A stretch of DNA of 42,307 bases from an uncultured Caryophanales bacterium (GTDB lineage Bacteria > Bacillota_I > Bacilli_A > RF39 > UBA660): assembly GCA_947306705.1 (NCBI GenBank), contig CAMZHD010000004.1:1-42307 (forward strand), given 5' to 3'. A program made the translations under genes and the position numbers. Shown in pieces: positions 1 through 8,510 of the stretch. Position 1 is the first letter of the stretch, and each line of letters starts with the position of its first letter. The notes below the pieces were generated by a model that was not told where the DNA came from, searched no databases, and was given only the letters and a program-made list of their open reading frames with translations.

Positions 1-451
1 GTCCCTTTGGAATATTTAACATTTCAAAGTTATATTTATCTTCCTCAATTTCAGGGCCATCTACAACATCATATCCCATAGATAAGAATACATCTTCTAC
101 TTCTTCAATGACTTTCTCTAAAATATGAGGAGCACCAACCGCTACCTTTGTAGCAGGTAAACTAATATCAACACTTTCATTTTCTAATCGTTTATTTAAC
201 TCTAAAGTATCAATCTTCTCTTTCATTGAATCATAATACTCATTAAATTGATTTCTTAACTCATTTACCTGAAATCCAAAGTCTTTTTTCTCTTCATTTG
301 GAATATTTTTTATTTCACTATTTAATTCCGTAATAAGACCTTTCTTTCCTAAATACTTTACTTTTAGATCATTTAATTGTTGAAGATCTTGTAAATCAAC
401 TAAATCATTTTTCAACAATTCTTTTACCTCTAATACCTTTTTATTTTCCAT
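1..451 (-). CDS. pheS: Phenylalanyl-tRNA synthetase alpha subunit, N-terminal part (cut by window edge)
   Basis: PheS is the catalytic subunit of the tetrameric phenylalanyl-tRNA synthetase, which charges tRNA-Phe in the cytoplasm. About 150 of some 340 residues are visible: the N-terminal coiled-coil region that contacts tRNA, the VKYLGKKG motif near residue 35, and the start of the class II core with the DGPEIE and YNFEMLNIPKG motifs. The ATG at 449-451 follows an AGGAGG ribosome site. That site directly follows the U-run of the T-box terminator, so the leader leaves almost no space before the gene. pheT would be expected beyond the window. The family call is secure; the gene is incomplete only because the window ends. 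Confidence 0.95.
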   Translation of the reverse strand, partial: MENKKVLEVKELLKNDLVDLQDLQQLNDLKVKYLGKKGLITELNSEIKNIPNEEKKDFGFQVNELRNQFNEYYDSMKEKIDTLELNKRLENESVDISLPATKVAVGAPHILEKVIEEVEDVFLSMGYDVVDGPEIEEDKYNFEMLNIPKG

Positions 452-455
452 AAAT

Positions 456-700
456 CCTCCTAAAAAAAATAACTATAAATATAAGGACGAAAATTCGCGG
501 TACCACCTTATTTCATAGTTATTTTACTACACACTCAAATCTTTTAACGCAAGATATACGCTTATGATTAATAAGAACTCCATAGGCGAATTCATGAACG
601 ATTCTAAACTGTTTCCACCAACCACAGTCTCTCTCAATAGTCTCTATTCACTACTACTCCTCTTCACAGTCGATACACATAGTATAACACACAATTCAAA
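456..700 (-). promoter_or_regulatory. T-box riboswitch of pheS (tRNA-Phe responsive)
   Basis: On the minus strand the T-box core TGGTACCGCG lies at 496-505, inside an antiterminator. The competing terminator pairs 468-486 with 506-523 and ends in a U-run at 461-469. The upstream part has typical Stem I features (GGTTGGTGGAAACAG near 615). A candidate UUC specifier lies at 588-590, within GAATTCGCC. A TATACT -10 with an upstream TG lies near 681-689. Known mechanism: uncharged tRNA pairs with the specifier and the T-box bulge, stabilises the antiterminator and allows pheS transcription. The specifier call comes from context, not a computed fold. Confidence 0.93.
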
Positions 701-719
701 ATAAACATAGTTTTTTTCA

Positions 720-1334
720 TTATCTTTTATATTGTTGATAAAGAGCATGGGCTCTTTCATACGATTGATGACACGCATGAATATACATTCTAGATTTTAC
801 TCCCATATATCCCCAAGCAGAATTGTTAATATAATCATCCGCAAAAGCATCTTTATTATCCCGGAATACACAATTTTCACGACATTGATTTAATAAGATA
901 TCCAAATCACTTTCTTCCTCTGAATCAACCGTAATTTGTACTCCTAAATCATATTCCAAGTCCAATTCACTCTCTTTTTTAATAGCCCATACTTCTTCTG
1001 CCATTTTTAAACATTCTATATAAAAAGGTCTATCTTTCTTAAAAACTTTTAAACCAACTCGACTCGCAAAACCACATAACCAAGTCAGTAAATCCATCTT
1101 TTCTCTTTCTCTCTCTGCTCTACATCCAACGATAAATAACTTAGTCATGATATGAACCCAGTCATCTTCTTCTAAAGGAATTCCTCCCTCTAATTTTGCA
1201 AATACTTCTTGCGTTTTATCAAGAGACTCTACATAATGAAAATACTCTGTTGCGCTATGATTATAAAACATATCTTTTTCTTCGGAATCCATTTTCTCAT
1301 AAAGAACATTTAAATCTGTTTCAATCTTTACCAT
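720..1334 (-). CDS. Hypothetical soluble protein, 204 aa
   Basis: I do not recognise this family. The product is acidic, mostly helical in composition, and has no signal peptide or membrane segment. It is rich in Glu, Asp and Trp, with Cys scattered along it. The ATG at 1332-1334 is chosen because an AGGTG ribosome site lies six bases upstream; a GTG at 1343 and an ATG at 1340 are in frame but overlap that site. It lies between frr and the pheS T-box, with a strong terminator behind frr and a TATAAT just after it, so it is probably transcribed alone. Function unknown. Confidence 0.7.
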   Translation of the reverse strand: MVKIETDLNVLYEKMDSEEKDMFYNHSATEYFHYVESLDKTQEVFAKLEGGIPLEEDDWVHIMTKLFIVGCRAEREREKMDLLTWLCGFASRVGLKVFKKDRPFYIECLKMAEEVWAIKKESELDLEYDLGVQITVDSEEESDLDILLNQCRENCVFRDNKDAFADDYINNSAWGYMGVKSRMYIHACHQSYERAHALYQQYKR

Positions 1335-1357
1335 AGACATCACCTACTATCATTATA

Positions 1358-1388
1358 ACAAAAAATTACTTACTAAACAGTAAGTAAT
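1358..1388 (-). terminator. Intrinsic terminator of frr
   Basis: A perfect 10-bp stem (1365-1374 with 1379-1388) and a 4-base loop precede a U-run on the minus strand. The stem includes the frr stop codon. Confidence 0.9.
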
Positions 1389-1921
1389 TCATCTTCTTTA
1401 TTTTTTAATTCCGCTTCAATCTTTTTATTATATTCATTTACTAAATCTTGAATGTCCTTTTCCATTCCTTTTTCTGCGTCTTCTGGAAGTTCTGCTTTCT
1501 TAACATCTTCCAATCCATCATGACGAATATTACGGATAGATACTTTAGCATCTTCTGCGATAGCTTTTACTTGTTTTGCAAGTTCTCTTCTTCTCTCTTC
1601 TGTTAACTCTGGAATCACAATACGAATGGTTTCTCCATCATTTCCAGGAGTATATCCAAGGTTAGAAGCAAGGATTGCTTTTTCAATCGCACCTAAAGAA
1701 CTCTTATCAAATGGTTTAATAAGTAACTGTCTAGCTTCTGGAACAGAAATCGTTGCAAGTTGTTTTAAAGGAGTCATGCTTCCATAGTACTCTACCATAA
1801 CTCCATCTAAACTAGAAGGATTTGCTCTTCCAGCGCGTACCGTTGTAAATCTTTTTGTTAAATTCTCCATTGTTTTATCCATTTTATCCGTAATCTCTAA
1901 TAAAATCATATCCGTATCCAT
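1373..1921 (-). CDS. frr: Ribosome recycling factor
   Basis: RRF splits post-termination ribosomes together with EF-G so that subunits can be reused. The protein is 182 residues from the ATG at 1921, close to the usual 185. It has the family pattern: an N-terminal helix, the RAGRANPSSLDGVMVEYYG region, PLKQLATISVPEARQLLIKPFD, and the C-terminal helix with RRELAKQVKAIAEDAKVSIRN. A longer reading from 1942 exists, but the ribosome site GAGGTGG sits seven bases before the 1921 start, and a TATAAT lies at 1941-1946. In most Bacilli frr follows pyrH in the rpsB-tsf-pyrH-frr order. Here surface genes precede it, so it seems to be transcribed alone. Confidence 0.97.
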   Translation of the reverse strand: MDTDMILLEITDKMDKTMENLTKRFTTVRAGRANPSSLDGVMVEYYGSMTPLKQLATISVPEARQLLIKPFDKSSLGAIEKAILASNLGYTPGNDGETIRIVIPELTEERRRELAKQVKAIAEDAKVSIRNIRHDGLEDVKKAELPEDAEKGMEKDIQDLVNEYNKKIEAELKNKEDELLTV

Positions 1922-1960
1922 CAAATACCACCTCGTATTCATTATATCTTATTTTCAAAC

Positions 1961-1999
1961 AAAAAAAAAGAGATTTTAGATTACATCCGTCTCTTTTTT
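1961..1999 (-). terminator. Probable terminator of the cadherin-like surface gene
   Basis: AAAGAGA (ending 1973) pairs with TCTCTTT (1990-1996) around a loop of about 16 bases, followed by a nine-base U-run. The stem reaches into the 3' end of the gene. The large loop lowers confidence. Confidence 0.55.
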
Positions 2000-3328
2000 A
2001 AAGATATGCTTAAATCTTGGAAAAATAACTAATCCAAAGAATACTAGTAGAAGAATAAATTCTACAACACATACAATGGCATATGGATTTACTTTCTTCT
2101 CAACTTTTGCAGGCTCTAAATCTGCTTTTGTTAAGAAGTACTTATCTCCTTCTACACTAAACTCAACCATTCCATTTTTAACAACTAAATCTTTTTGTTT
2201 TAGAGTAGTCTTTTTTCCTTTTGTATCATAGGTATATAAAGATACTTTTTCTCCATCTTTATATTGATCTCCTACATAGATTTGAGTTTTAACTCCCTTA
2301 GAATATTTTTGATTAGGGAATGTTAAATAAACTCCTTGACGATATCCAACTAATTCATCAAATGTATCTTTATCAGAAAATTTAAAATCAATTTTAGATT
2401 TCATTGGACTTACTTGGTCTAAAGTTTTTCCATCTACAATCCATGTATAAAGAATAGAATTCTCTTCTCCATTTTGAACAAAATGAACTTCTTTTTTAGA
2501 ATCTTTAATCTTTTTCATCATATCTGTTGTGATTTCATCATCAGGATTTAAAGATACATAAACATCTTGATCTTCATCTTCTAAAGCTTCATCAAATCTC
2601 TCAACTGTATAAAGATTATCTTTACGAGTAATGGTTAAGTAATAAGATTTAGAAGCACCATTCTCAGCTTGTACAAGAATCATGAAACTATTCTCTCCTA
2701 CAGCTAAAGGAGCTTCTCCCATTCCACTAACAACAGCTTTACTATCTTCCGCAACAGCTTCAATTTTAATCTTAGTAATGGAATTTTTAACAATTAAAGA
2801 ATAATGTGTATCATCAATCTTCGTTAATTTGTAATCATCAACTGCTAATTTTGATAAATTCGTATTTCCACTTCTACTATCCGTAACAGGGTTAACTTGT
2901 TGACCTCCGCCTCCTCCGGATGGAGTTGGATCAGGTGTAGGAGTTGGTGGAGGAGCAGGCCTCTCTGCAAATGTTACCGTAACAGATCCTGTTGGATAGG
3001 AAGTAACATCTGTATCATAATCAGATACATCTCCAGATAAACTAACCGTGAATGTTCCAGGGGTAGCAGAAGATAATGTATAAGATTGAGATCCTCCTAC
3101 ATTACCATTCATATCAGCACCTGCAATAACATCATTAACACTTCCTGATACTCTTAAATTCCAAGTACAAGCAAAGTAGTTAACCGTAACAGTTACATTG
3201 TCTCCTACATAAGCATAAGTTGTACTTGCAGATATACTTGCATTAGCAGCAAATACACCTTTTGGTAAGAATACCCCTACCGATAAAACGAAAGCAAATA
3301 TCCAACGAACTATTTTTTTATTCATCAT
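1976..3328 (-). CDS. Membrane-anchored surface protein with Ig-like and cadherin-like domains
   Basis: A 450-residue secreted protein. It has a signal peptide (residues 1-27, ending GVFA), an all-beta Ig-like domain of about 95 residues (begins SISASTTYAYVGD), a Pro/Thr then Gly linker, a cadherin-like beta-sandwich domain (the LSKLAVDDYKLT and YYLTITRK motifs, as in the Cadherin-like beta-sandwich family), a further beta-rich region, a C-terminal transmembrane helix and a basic tail. The cell-wall side is therefore exposed. Its start overlaps the stop of the dockerin protease by 11 bases, which suggests translational coupling and a joint role. It might hold or receive the protease, but I see no certain cohesin domain. 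ATG at 3328 follows an AAGGGG site. Confidence 0.75.
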   Translation of the reverse strand: MMNKKIVRWIFAFVLSVGVFLPKGVFAANASISASTTYAYVGDNVTVTVNYFACTWNLRVSGSVNDVIAGADMNGNVGGSQSYTLSSATPGTFTVSLSGDVSDYDTDVTSYPTGSVTVTFAERPAPPPTPTPDPTPSGGGGGQQVNPVTDSRSGNTNLSKLAVDDYKLTKIDDTHYSLIVKNSITKIKIEAVAEDSKAVVSGMGEAPLAVGENSFMILVQAENGASKSYYLTITRKDNLYTVERFDEALEDEDQDVYVSLNPDDEITTDMMKKIKDSKKEVHFVQNGEENSILYTWIVDGKTLDQVSPMKSKIDFKFSDKDTFDELVGYRQGVYLTFPNQKYSKGVKTQIYVGDQYKDGEKVSLYTYDTKGKKTTLKQKDLVVKNGMVEFSVEGDKYFLTKADLEPAKVEKKVNPYAIVCVVEFILLLVFFGLVIFPRFKHIFKKETDVI

Positions 3329-6017
3329 CTGAATTCCCCTTTCTTTGGATGGTTCCAGTACCTTTTAAGTATTTAACAATTTTTAATAAATCAGCTGAAT
3401 TAATCGTACTATCATCATTACAATCAGCAGCTTTATAGTAAACTCCTGTAAGAGTTGTACCCTTCAAATGTTTAACAATCTTTAATAAGTCAGCCGAGTT
3501 AATATTTCCATCTCCACTGGCATCTCCACGAACGATATTTGTAAATTGAGCAACTGTCGTATTACCATTCATAATTTTAACAGTACTTCCTGTAGAAATA
3601 TAACTTTGTCCTTTCATATCAACTTGAATCGTATAACCACTAGGAATTGTAATATAACCCTTAAATACGTTTTGACTTGTATTTGGTTCAATGAAATCAA
3701 TGGTATTATCATCATAATTAACATCATAATGATTGATGACATAATCACCTGTTTGGATAACTCTCCATTGCGCATATAACTTAACGACAGCTCCTTGAGT
3801 AGAACTTAAATTAGATACGTTTTGACCATTCGTATAAGAAGTTCCACTACCATTAGCATTTGTATTCCATCCAACGAATTCATAATTCGTTCTTGTAAAC
3901 TTATTAGCAGATAAAGTAGCACTCGTTCCATATGTAAAGCTTTGATTACTCATAGAACCCGTTCCACCATTAGCATTGAACTGAACGGAATAAGTAATAG
4001 GATTCCATTGTGCATATAAACTCATATCTTGACTAATTGGATTCATTGCTTGTCCGGCATTATAAGAAGTACCACTACCATTTGCTTTTGTATTCCAACG
4101 AACAAATTGATATCCAGTTCTAGTAAACGTATTCGCATTCAAATTAAAGTTAGTAAATGGAACGACCGTTTGTGTTACATTCGAACCACTACCACCATTT
4201 GGATAATAAATTACTTTATACGTAGCATTTCCAACAATAATTGGTATTTCTTTTGTCGTATTAGAATAGGTTAATTTCAATTTATAAACACCCGTTGGTG
4301 TATTAGAAGCAACTGTTAAAATTGGATTTAAATCATTCTTAGCGACTTTATTATTAGAAAAACTAAAGTAACTAGAAGCACTTCCTCCACTAGAATTTAA
4401 GAATGAATAACTAATATTACTATTAGAAGGAACATTCTTTGTATTGGTATAAAGTCTAGCAGTATAGGTACTTGATAAAGTACCAACATTGATCGTACTA
4501 ATAGAAGGCTCAATCACTGGAGTTGTATTTACATTAGAAGTAAATACCGCAATTGTATTACGTAATAACGTTACATTATTTGTACTTGCAACAGTAACAC
4601 TAAAAGTAGAATCATTTAAAACAACATTTAAATCAGATAAATCAACAGTAACAACACCTGGATAAGTAACATTAACCGTTTTAACATTATTATAATTGGC
4701 ACTACTTGAATTAACAGAAATGTTATAATTACCATTTTTTCCATAAGCAAAGAACTTAATCTTCTGAACTTTCTCACTCGTATTAATCTTCTTTGTAAAA
4801 GAATGTGTATAAGAACTATTATAATAAATACGATAAGCTTCTATAGAATTATGATAATTATTATCCCAATTACGATTACTCATAGAAGACATATCTGTAA
4901 AGATATAAATATCATCCTCTAAAGAATCATAAGCAATATATACATAAGAATAGGTATTTCCCCAAGAATTACGAACTAACCAAGCACCAGTACCGGTAAC
5001 CGGATTACTACAAGAAGTATAAGATGTATGAGTAGATCCTGAAATACAATACTTATAAGAATAGTTATCATCCCATCCAATAATCTGCATAGCATGACCA
5101 CCATCTTGATTACAAGTAGTATCTACTCGAATAATTTGTTTTCCATCTGTATTCGTAGCACTACAAGAATACCCAGGAGCTTGTGTACCAATATAGGCAC
5201 CACCATTATTCATAATCAATTCTTTGGCAGCCCTAACAATATTATTTCTTTCCGTAGTAGTCGTTGAACTTGTAATGGTTGGCATCTTAACAGAACTATT
5301 TAATTCATAAACAGAATTTCCATAGTTTAATACTTCTGATAATTCTTTTTTCTCCATTGTGTTAGAAAATGGCATGGTAGACTCACTTACTAAACCAATT
5401 CCATTCGTAAGTAATACAGTAGAAACTAAGAAGTTTCCTCCAGATGCTAATTCACGATTTCCATTTTCATTTTCATAATCTTTAATACCATCCGTAGAAG
5501 CAGCATAATCAAGTTGTCTTGTTGAAAAGATATTATTTTGATTAAACTTCAACATTCCATAACTCTCTGCTTGTTCTACTGCAGTAAAAGACCAACATAA
5601 ATCAAGAACTCCTTGATTCTTTAAAGATGTAATATAACTTCTATTATTATAATTTCTCAAATCAAAAGAAGTTGGTAAATTTGCTTTTACTTCATTTACG
5701 GTATAATCAACTGCATAAGCAATTGGTATTTCATCTACATTTTCTTTTTCTTCCTCAGATAATTCCAAATAATGAATATATTTTGGATTTAAATAAGGGA
5801 CATTCTCTTCTTTATTCACTTCTGTAGGAAGAACTTCTCCTGTCTCTTCATAAACTTCTTGAATATATTCTTTTACCTCATCGGATAAATAAGAATATGG
5901 TTTAGTCTCTAAAACATGAACAATTCTATCTTCCTTCAAAGTTGAATGAAATGCAAAATAACAGCCAATCACGGCAAATAAAAGAAGTACTACGAATAAC
6001 AATTTTTTCTTCTTCAT
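3318..6017 (-). CDS. Papain-like (C1A) surface protease with lectin-like, InlB B-repeat and dockerin domains
   Basis: An 899-residue modular exoenzyme. Residues 1-25 are basic and hydrophobic and contain a lipobox-like VIGC, so it may be a lipoprotein. The C1A peptidase covers about 115-370: Cys141 in QGVLDLCWSF, His308 in GGHAMQIIGW and Asn350 in RNSWG form the triad. A beta-rich, possibly lectin-like region follows (370-500), then a linker domain, two InlB/List-Bact repeats (about 600-671 and 674-751) and a type I dockerin (831-888) with two GD/N-x-N-x-INSADLLKIVK calcium loops. The usual papain QGxCGSCW is QGVLDLCW here, as in other bacterial surface C1A enzymes. ATG 6017 is preferred over GTG 6026 because AGGAG lies eight bases upstream. 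Likely role: extracellular proteolysis of host or dietary protein (inference). Confidence 0.9.
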   Translation of the reverse strand: MKKKKLLFVVLLLFAVIGCYFAFHSTLKEDRIVHVLETKPYSYLSDEVKEYIQEVYEETGEVLPTEVNKEENVPYLNPKYIHYLELSEEEKENVDEIPIAYAVDYTVNEVKANLPTSFDLRNYNNRSYITSLKNQGVLDLCWSFTAVEQAESYGMLKFNQNNIFSTRQLDYAASTDGIKDYENENGNRELASGGNFLVSTVLLTNGIGLVSESTMPFSNTMEKKELSEVLNYGNSVYELNSSVKMPTITSSTTTTERNNIVRAAKELIMNNGGAYIGTQAPGYSCSATNTDGKQIIRVDTTCNQDGGHAMQIIGWDDNYSYKYCISGSTHTSYTSCSNPVTGTGAWLVRNSWGNTYSYVYIAYDSLEDDIYIFTDMSSMSNRNWDNNYHNSIEAYRIYYNSSYTHSFTKKINTSEKVQKIKFFAYGKNGNYNISVNSSSANYNNVKTVNVTYPGVVTVDLSDLNVVLNDSTFSVTVASTNNVTLLRNTIAVFTSNVNTTPVIEPSISTINVGTLSSTYTARLYTNTKNVPSNSNISYSFLNSSGGSASSYFSFSNNKVAKNDLNPILTVASNTPTGVYKLKLTYSNTTKEIPIIVGNATYKVIYYPNGGSGSNVTQTVVPFTNFNLNANTFTRTGYQFVRWNTKANGSGTSYNAGQAMNPISQDMSLYAQWNPITYSVQFNANGGTGSMSNQSFTYGTSATLSANKFTRTNYEFVGWNTNANGSGTSYTNGQNVSNLSSTQGAVVKLYAQWRVIQTGDYVINHYDVNYDDNTIDFIEPNTSQNVFKGYITIPSGYTIQVDMKGQSYISTGSTVKIMNGNTTVAQFTNIVRGDASGDGNINSADLLKIVKHLKGTTLTGVYYKAADCNDDSTINSADLLKIVKYLKGTGTIQRKGNSDDE

Positions 6018-6100
6018 ACATTCCACTCCTATTCTATTTCATTATAACAAAGAATAAAAAAGGAGTAAATAAAGTGAAAAAAAAGTTTACACTATATGAC

Positions 6101-6126
6101 AAAAAAAAACACATAAAGTGTTTTTT
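6101..6126 (-). terminator. Intrinsic terminator after the Thr/Lys-rich membrane protein gene
   Basis: AAAACAC (6106-6112) pairs with GTGTTTT (6118-6124) around a 5-base loop, followed by U's on the minus strand. Confidence 0.8.
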
Positions 6127-6802
6127 AATAATTACATACAAAGAAAATAAATGTTACAAAAGCTAAAAACATAATACTAAAGATTGCGAATAACACTAAT
6201 GTAACTGCATCTAATACACTACCCTTTGTAGTATCAATCGCTACATCTCCAACATATGCTTCTTCATCAAAAGAAGGTAACTCTTCTTTAAGATCCGTCT
6301 TTTCATCAAATGAGATATCATATAGTGTTCTCATTTCATCTTCAAGACGATTCATTTTAAGAGTAGATTCAGTATCTTCTACTTTCTTTTCTTCTTTTTT
6401 AACTGGTTTCTTCTCAACTGGTTTAGTCTCTTTTTTAACCGGTTTTCTCTCTTCTACGACAATAGCTTCTTTTTTCTTCTTTTGTGGTCTTTCCGCAACT
6501 ACAATAGCTTCTTTCTTAGGAGTACTCTTCTTAGGTGTTGTACTCGTTGTACTCTTTTTAGGAGTAGTAGTCTTAGGTGTAGTTGTTGTCTTAGGTGTAG
6601 TCTTTGAAGTACTACTCTTAGTAGTAGATGTTTTCGTTTTCGTAGAAGTTGTCGTTGTCTTCTTAGGAGAAGATTTTTTAGCGGCTTCTATCTTAGCTTT
6701 TTCAATAATAGTAGTATCATCTAATTGTTTCTTTTCTTTTAATAAATTATCTAATTTTTTATTGACTCTTTTACGTGTAGAACTAGAAGTTTTATTAGCC
6801 AT
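6125..6802 (-). CDS. Thr/Lys-rich low-complexity protein with C-terminal membrane anchor
   Basis: A 225-residue protein of no recognised family. The first 120 residues are dominated by Lys, Thr, Ser and Pro, with PKKTTT- and TPKKST-like repeats. A Lys/Glu/Val-Pro segment with two AIVV(A/E)ER repeats follows, then an acidic region (about 150-195), and one hydrophobic helix lies at the very C-terminus. This is a tail-anchored topology, with the long basic part on the cytoplasmic side if standard rules hold. The basic repeats resemble tails that bind nucleic acid or cell-wall polymers, but no function can be assigned. ATG 6802 has an AAGGGG site eight bases upstream. It has its own terminator. 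Confidence 0.7.
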   Translation of the reverse strand: MANKTSSSTRKRVNKKLDNLLKEKKQLDDTTIIEKAKIEAAKKSSPKKTTTTSTKTKTSTTKSSTSKTTPKTTTTPKTTTPKKSTTSTTPKKSTPKKEAIVVAERPQKKKKEAIVVEERKPVKKETKPVEKKPVKKEEKKVEDTESTLKMNRLEDEMRTLYDISFDEKTDLKEELPSFDEEAYVGDVAIDTTKGSVLDAVTLVLFAIFSIMFLAFVTFIFFVCNY

Positions 6803-6844
6803 AATCTCATCCCCTTATTTGCGTCATTATTATACCAAAAAATC

Positions 6845-6872
6845 CCAAAAAAACAAGTAGTAAACTACTTAT
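6845..6872 (-). terminator. Intrinsic terminator of the WG-like membrane protein gene
   Basis: AAGTAGT (6855-6861) pairs with ACTACTT (6864-6870), followed by a U-run. Confidence 0.8.
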
Positions 6873-6882
6873 TTTTTAATTT

Positions 6883-8442
6883 TTAAAAAGCTGAACAATT
6901 GGTATTAGAAGTACTTCCTATACTTTCTTCTTTATTATATCTAAATTCCAAACATTGTTCATTGTTTGTTGGTGATTGAAACTTAAAGATCAATTCTCCA
7001 TTAAGAGCATAACAATATCTATAATTTCCATAATCGAATTTTCCAAAATTATGAATTTCTTTTCCTTCAATCGTAACTAATTTGATTTCTCCATTCTGTT
7101 CTACCAGTACATAATCATCTTTAACATCAAATACTTTATAACTTGCAAGTAGTTCTTTTCCTGAAAAATCAAATAAGTTTTTATAATTTCCATCCCCTCT
7201 AAACATTACATATTTATTAAAGATTGTATAGTCAGAATACGTAACAGGAACAATTTCTTCTCCTGTACGGTAATTGATAATACCACTTTTGATATCATAT
7301 GGGAACGAATTCCTATTAACGGTCGTAGCAACGATAGAGCCCTTGTCTAAAACAGTATATTCCATAGTTGTACGTCCTTTTCCATATGTAAGAGCATAGA
7401 TAGGTTGAATTGTAAAATTACCCGTTTTAATATTCATAACTCCAATTGTGAACATATCACAAGTAGGACTTACAACAACATATTCCGTATCAAATTCTTT
7501 TCCATATTTTATCGGATAAACAGAACAGTATTTATTACCAAATAATTTTTCTTTTTTCTTAAAATTATAAATCGCAACAGAACGATTTTCTTCCGTAGCA
7601 TAATAAACATAAGTAGGATCTATATCTCCTAATATTCTTAAAGTACTATGAGGCTCATCAATCGTAAACTCATAAATATCATATTCTTTTAACTTAGATG
7701 GTTTCGTTAATCTTGCCTTCTTATCCTTTTTAGAGATATAAACATGAAGAGCTTTATCATCCAAAATAATTGGTTCCTCTTCTTCCTCTTGCTTTTCTTT
7801 TCCATAAGAATACTTCGTCTTTACTTGATCAATACTACAATCGTTTAAATAAACATCTCCATCTTCATAGATTTCATGAATATTACAAACAATATCATAT
7901 TCATATCCAACTAATTCTTCTGCTTCATCAAATGATAATAATTTTTGCTTTTGTTGCAAATAAATAATTACAAGTTGGTGAATCGCAGATCCATAATCTT
8001 CAATAATTTCTTTTTGTTCTTTATCCGTAAGAGTATGATCTTTCTCTTTATTCTCTGCTTTTGGTCTACTTAAAATAAAGAACAACAAAATAAATAAAAC
8101 AAAAACAGTAACAACACCCAATATTAAGTATAAATAGAAATTAGTATCATTTTTCTTGATAGGTTCTTCTTTCTTTTCTTCATGCTTTTCTTCTACAACA
8201 GGAGTTTCTTCAACCTTTTCTTCAATTACTTCTTCTTTTACTTCTTCAACAGGTTCTTCCTTTACTTCCTCTACTGTCTCTTCTTTGGAAAGATCTTCTA
8301 TTTTATCAATCTTTTTTGTATCATCATCAGAAGGAACAACTTCTTCTTCTTTCACAATTTCTTCTTTTTTATGAATTTCTTTTTCTTCATTTAAAATATT
8401 ATTAATTTGCTCATCAATTTTATCAATGCTATCTTTTTCCAT
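6883..8442 (-). CDS. Single-pass membrane protein with Glu/Lys-rich cytoplasmic tail and WG-like extracellular repeats
   Basis: A 519-residue protein. Residues 1-100 are strongly charged (EEVKEEPVEEVKEE-type repeats, probably extended or coiled). A transmembrane helix spans about 102-125. The rest is a beta-rich ectodomain with repeating units of the form G-I-I-N-Y-x-T-G-E-E-I-V-P, which resemble WG/beta-propeller-like repeats. The extracytoplasmic part has several Cys. The ATG at 8442 is chosen because GAGGTG lies five bases upstream; the longer reading from 8502 overlaps the terminator of the upstream gene. Role unknown; a sensor or wall-associated structural protein is possible. Confidence 0.72.
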   Translation of the reverse strand: MEKDSIDKIDEQINNILNEEKEIHKKEEIVKEEEVVPSDDDTKKIDKIEDLSKEETVEEVKEEPVEEVKEEVIEEKVEETPVVEEKHEEKKEEPIKKNDTNFYLYLILGVVTVFVLFILLFFILSRPKAENKEKDHTLTDKEQKEIIEDYGSAIHQLVIIYLQQKQKLLSFDEAEELVGYEYDIVCNIHEIYEDGDVYLNDCSIDQVKTKYSYGKEKQEEEEEPIILDDKALHVYISKKDKKARLTKPSKLKEYDIYEFTIDEPHSTLRILGDIDPTYVYYATEENRSVAIYNFKKKEKLFGNKYCSVYPIKYGKEFDTEYVVVSPTCDMFTIGVMNIKTGNFTIQPIYALTYGKGRTTMEYTVLDKGSIVATTVNRNSFPYDIKSGIINYRTGEEIVPVTYSDYTIFNKYVMFRGDGNYKNLFDFSGKELLASYKVFDVKDDYVLVEQNGEIKLVTIEGKEIHNFGKFDYGNYRYCYALNGELIFKFQSPTNNEQCLEFRYNKEESIGSTSNTNCSAF

Positions 8443-8473
8443 CATAACACCTCTATTATAAAGGTATCTCAAA

Positions 8474-8510
8474 TCAAAAAAAAAGTACATAGAATTATGC
8501 ACTTCTTTTT
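8474..8510 (-). terminator. Intrinsic terminator of the downstream SpaA/DUF11-type paralog
   Basis: AGTACATA (8484-8491) pairs with TATGCACT (8496-8503) with one wobble around a 4-base loop. A long U-run follows on the minus strand. Confidence 0.8.

Noticed and set aside
2027-2090. NPYA before the C-terminal helix of the cadherin-like protein as a third sorting motif
   Set aside because: The Thr of NPxT is absent, so it is more likely a plain membrane anchor.
1976-3328. A cohesin domain paired with the neighbouring dockerin
   Set aside because: The N-terminal domain is beta-rich and Ig-like but no cohesin signature could be recognised by eye; kept only as a testable idea.
6415-6660. Repetitive DNA in the Thr/Lys-rich gene as a possible CRISPR or satellite array
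   Set aside because: The repeats are irregular and in frame, coding for TPKK/TTTPK units; there are no equal spacers and no cas genes.
8156-8394. Plus-strand Ser/Phe-rich open frames opposite the membrane protein gene
   Set aside because: They are antisense shadows of the Glu/Lys-rich coding repeats on the minus strand, without a ribosome site.
8443-8510. Frameshift or fusion between the 8495 and 6883 genes because the open frames overlap
   Set aside because: A terminator fills the overlap and the downstream start at 8442 has its own ribosome site, so they are separate genes.
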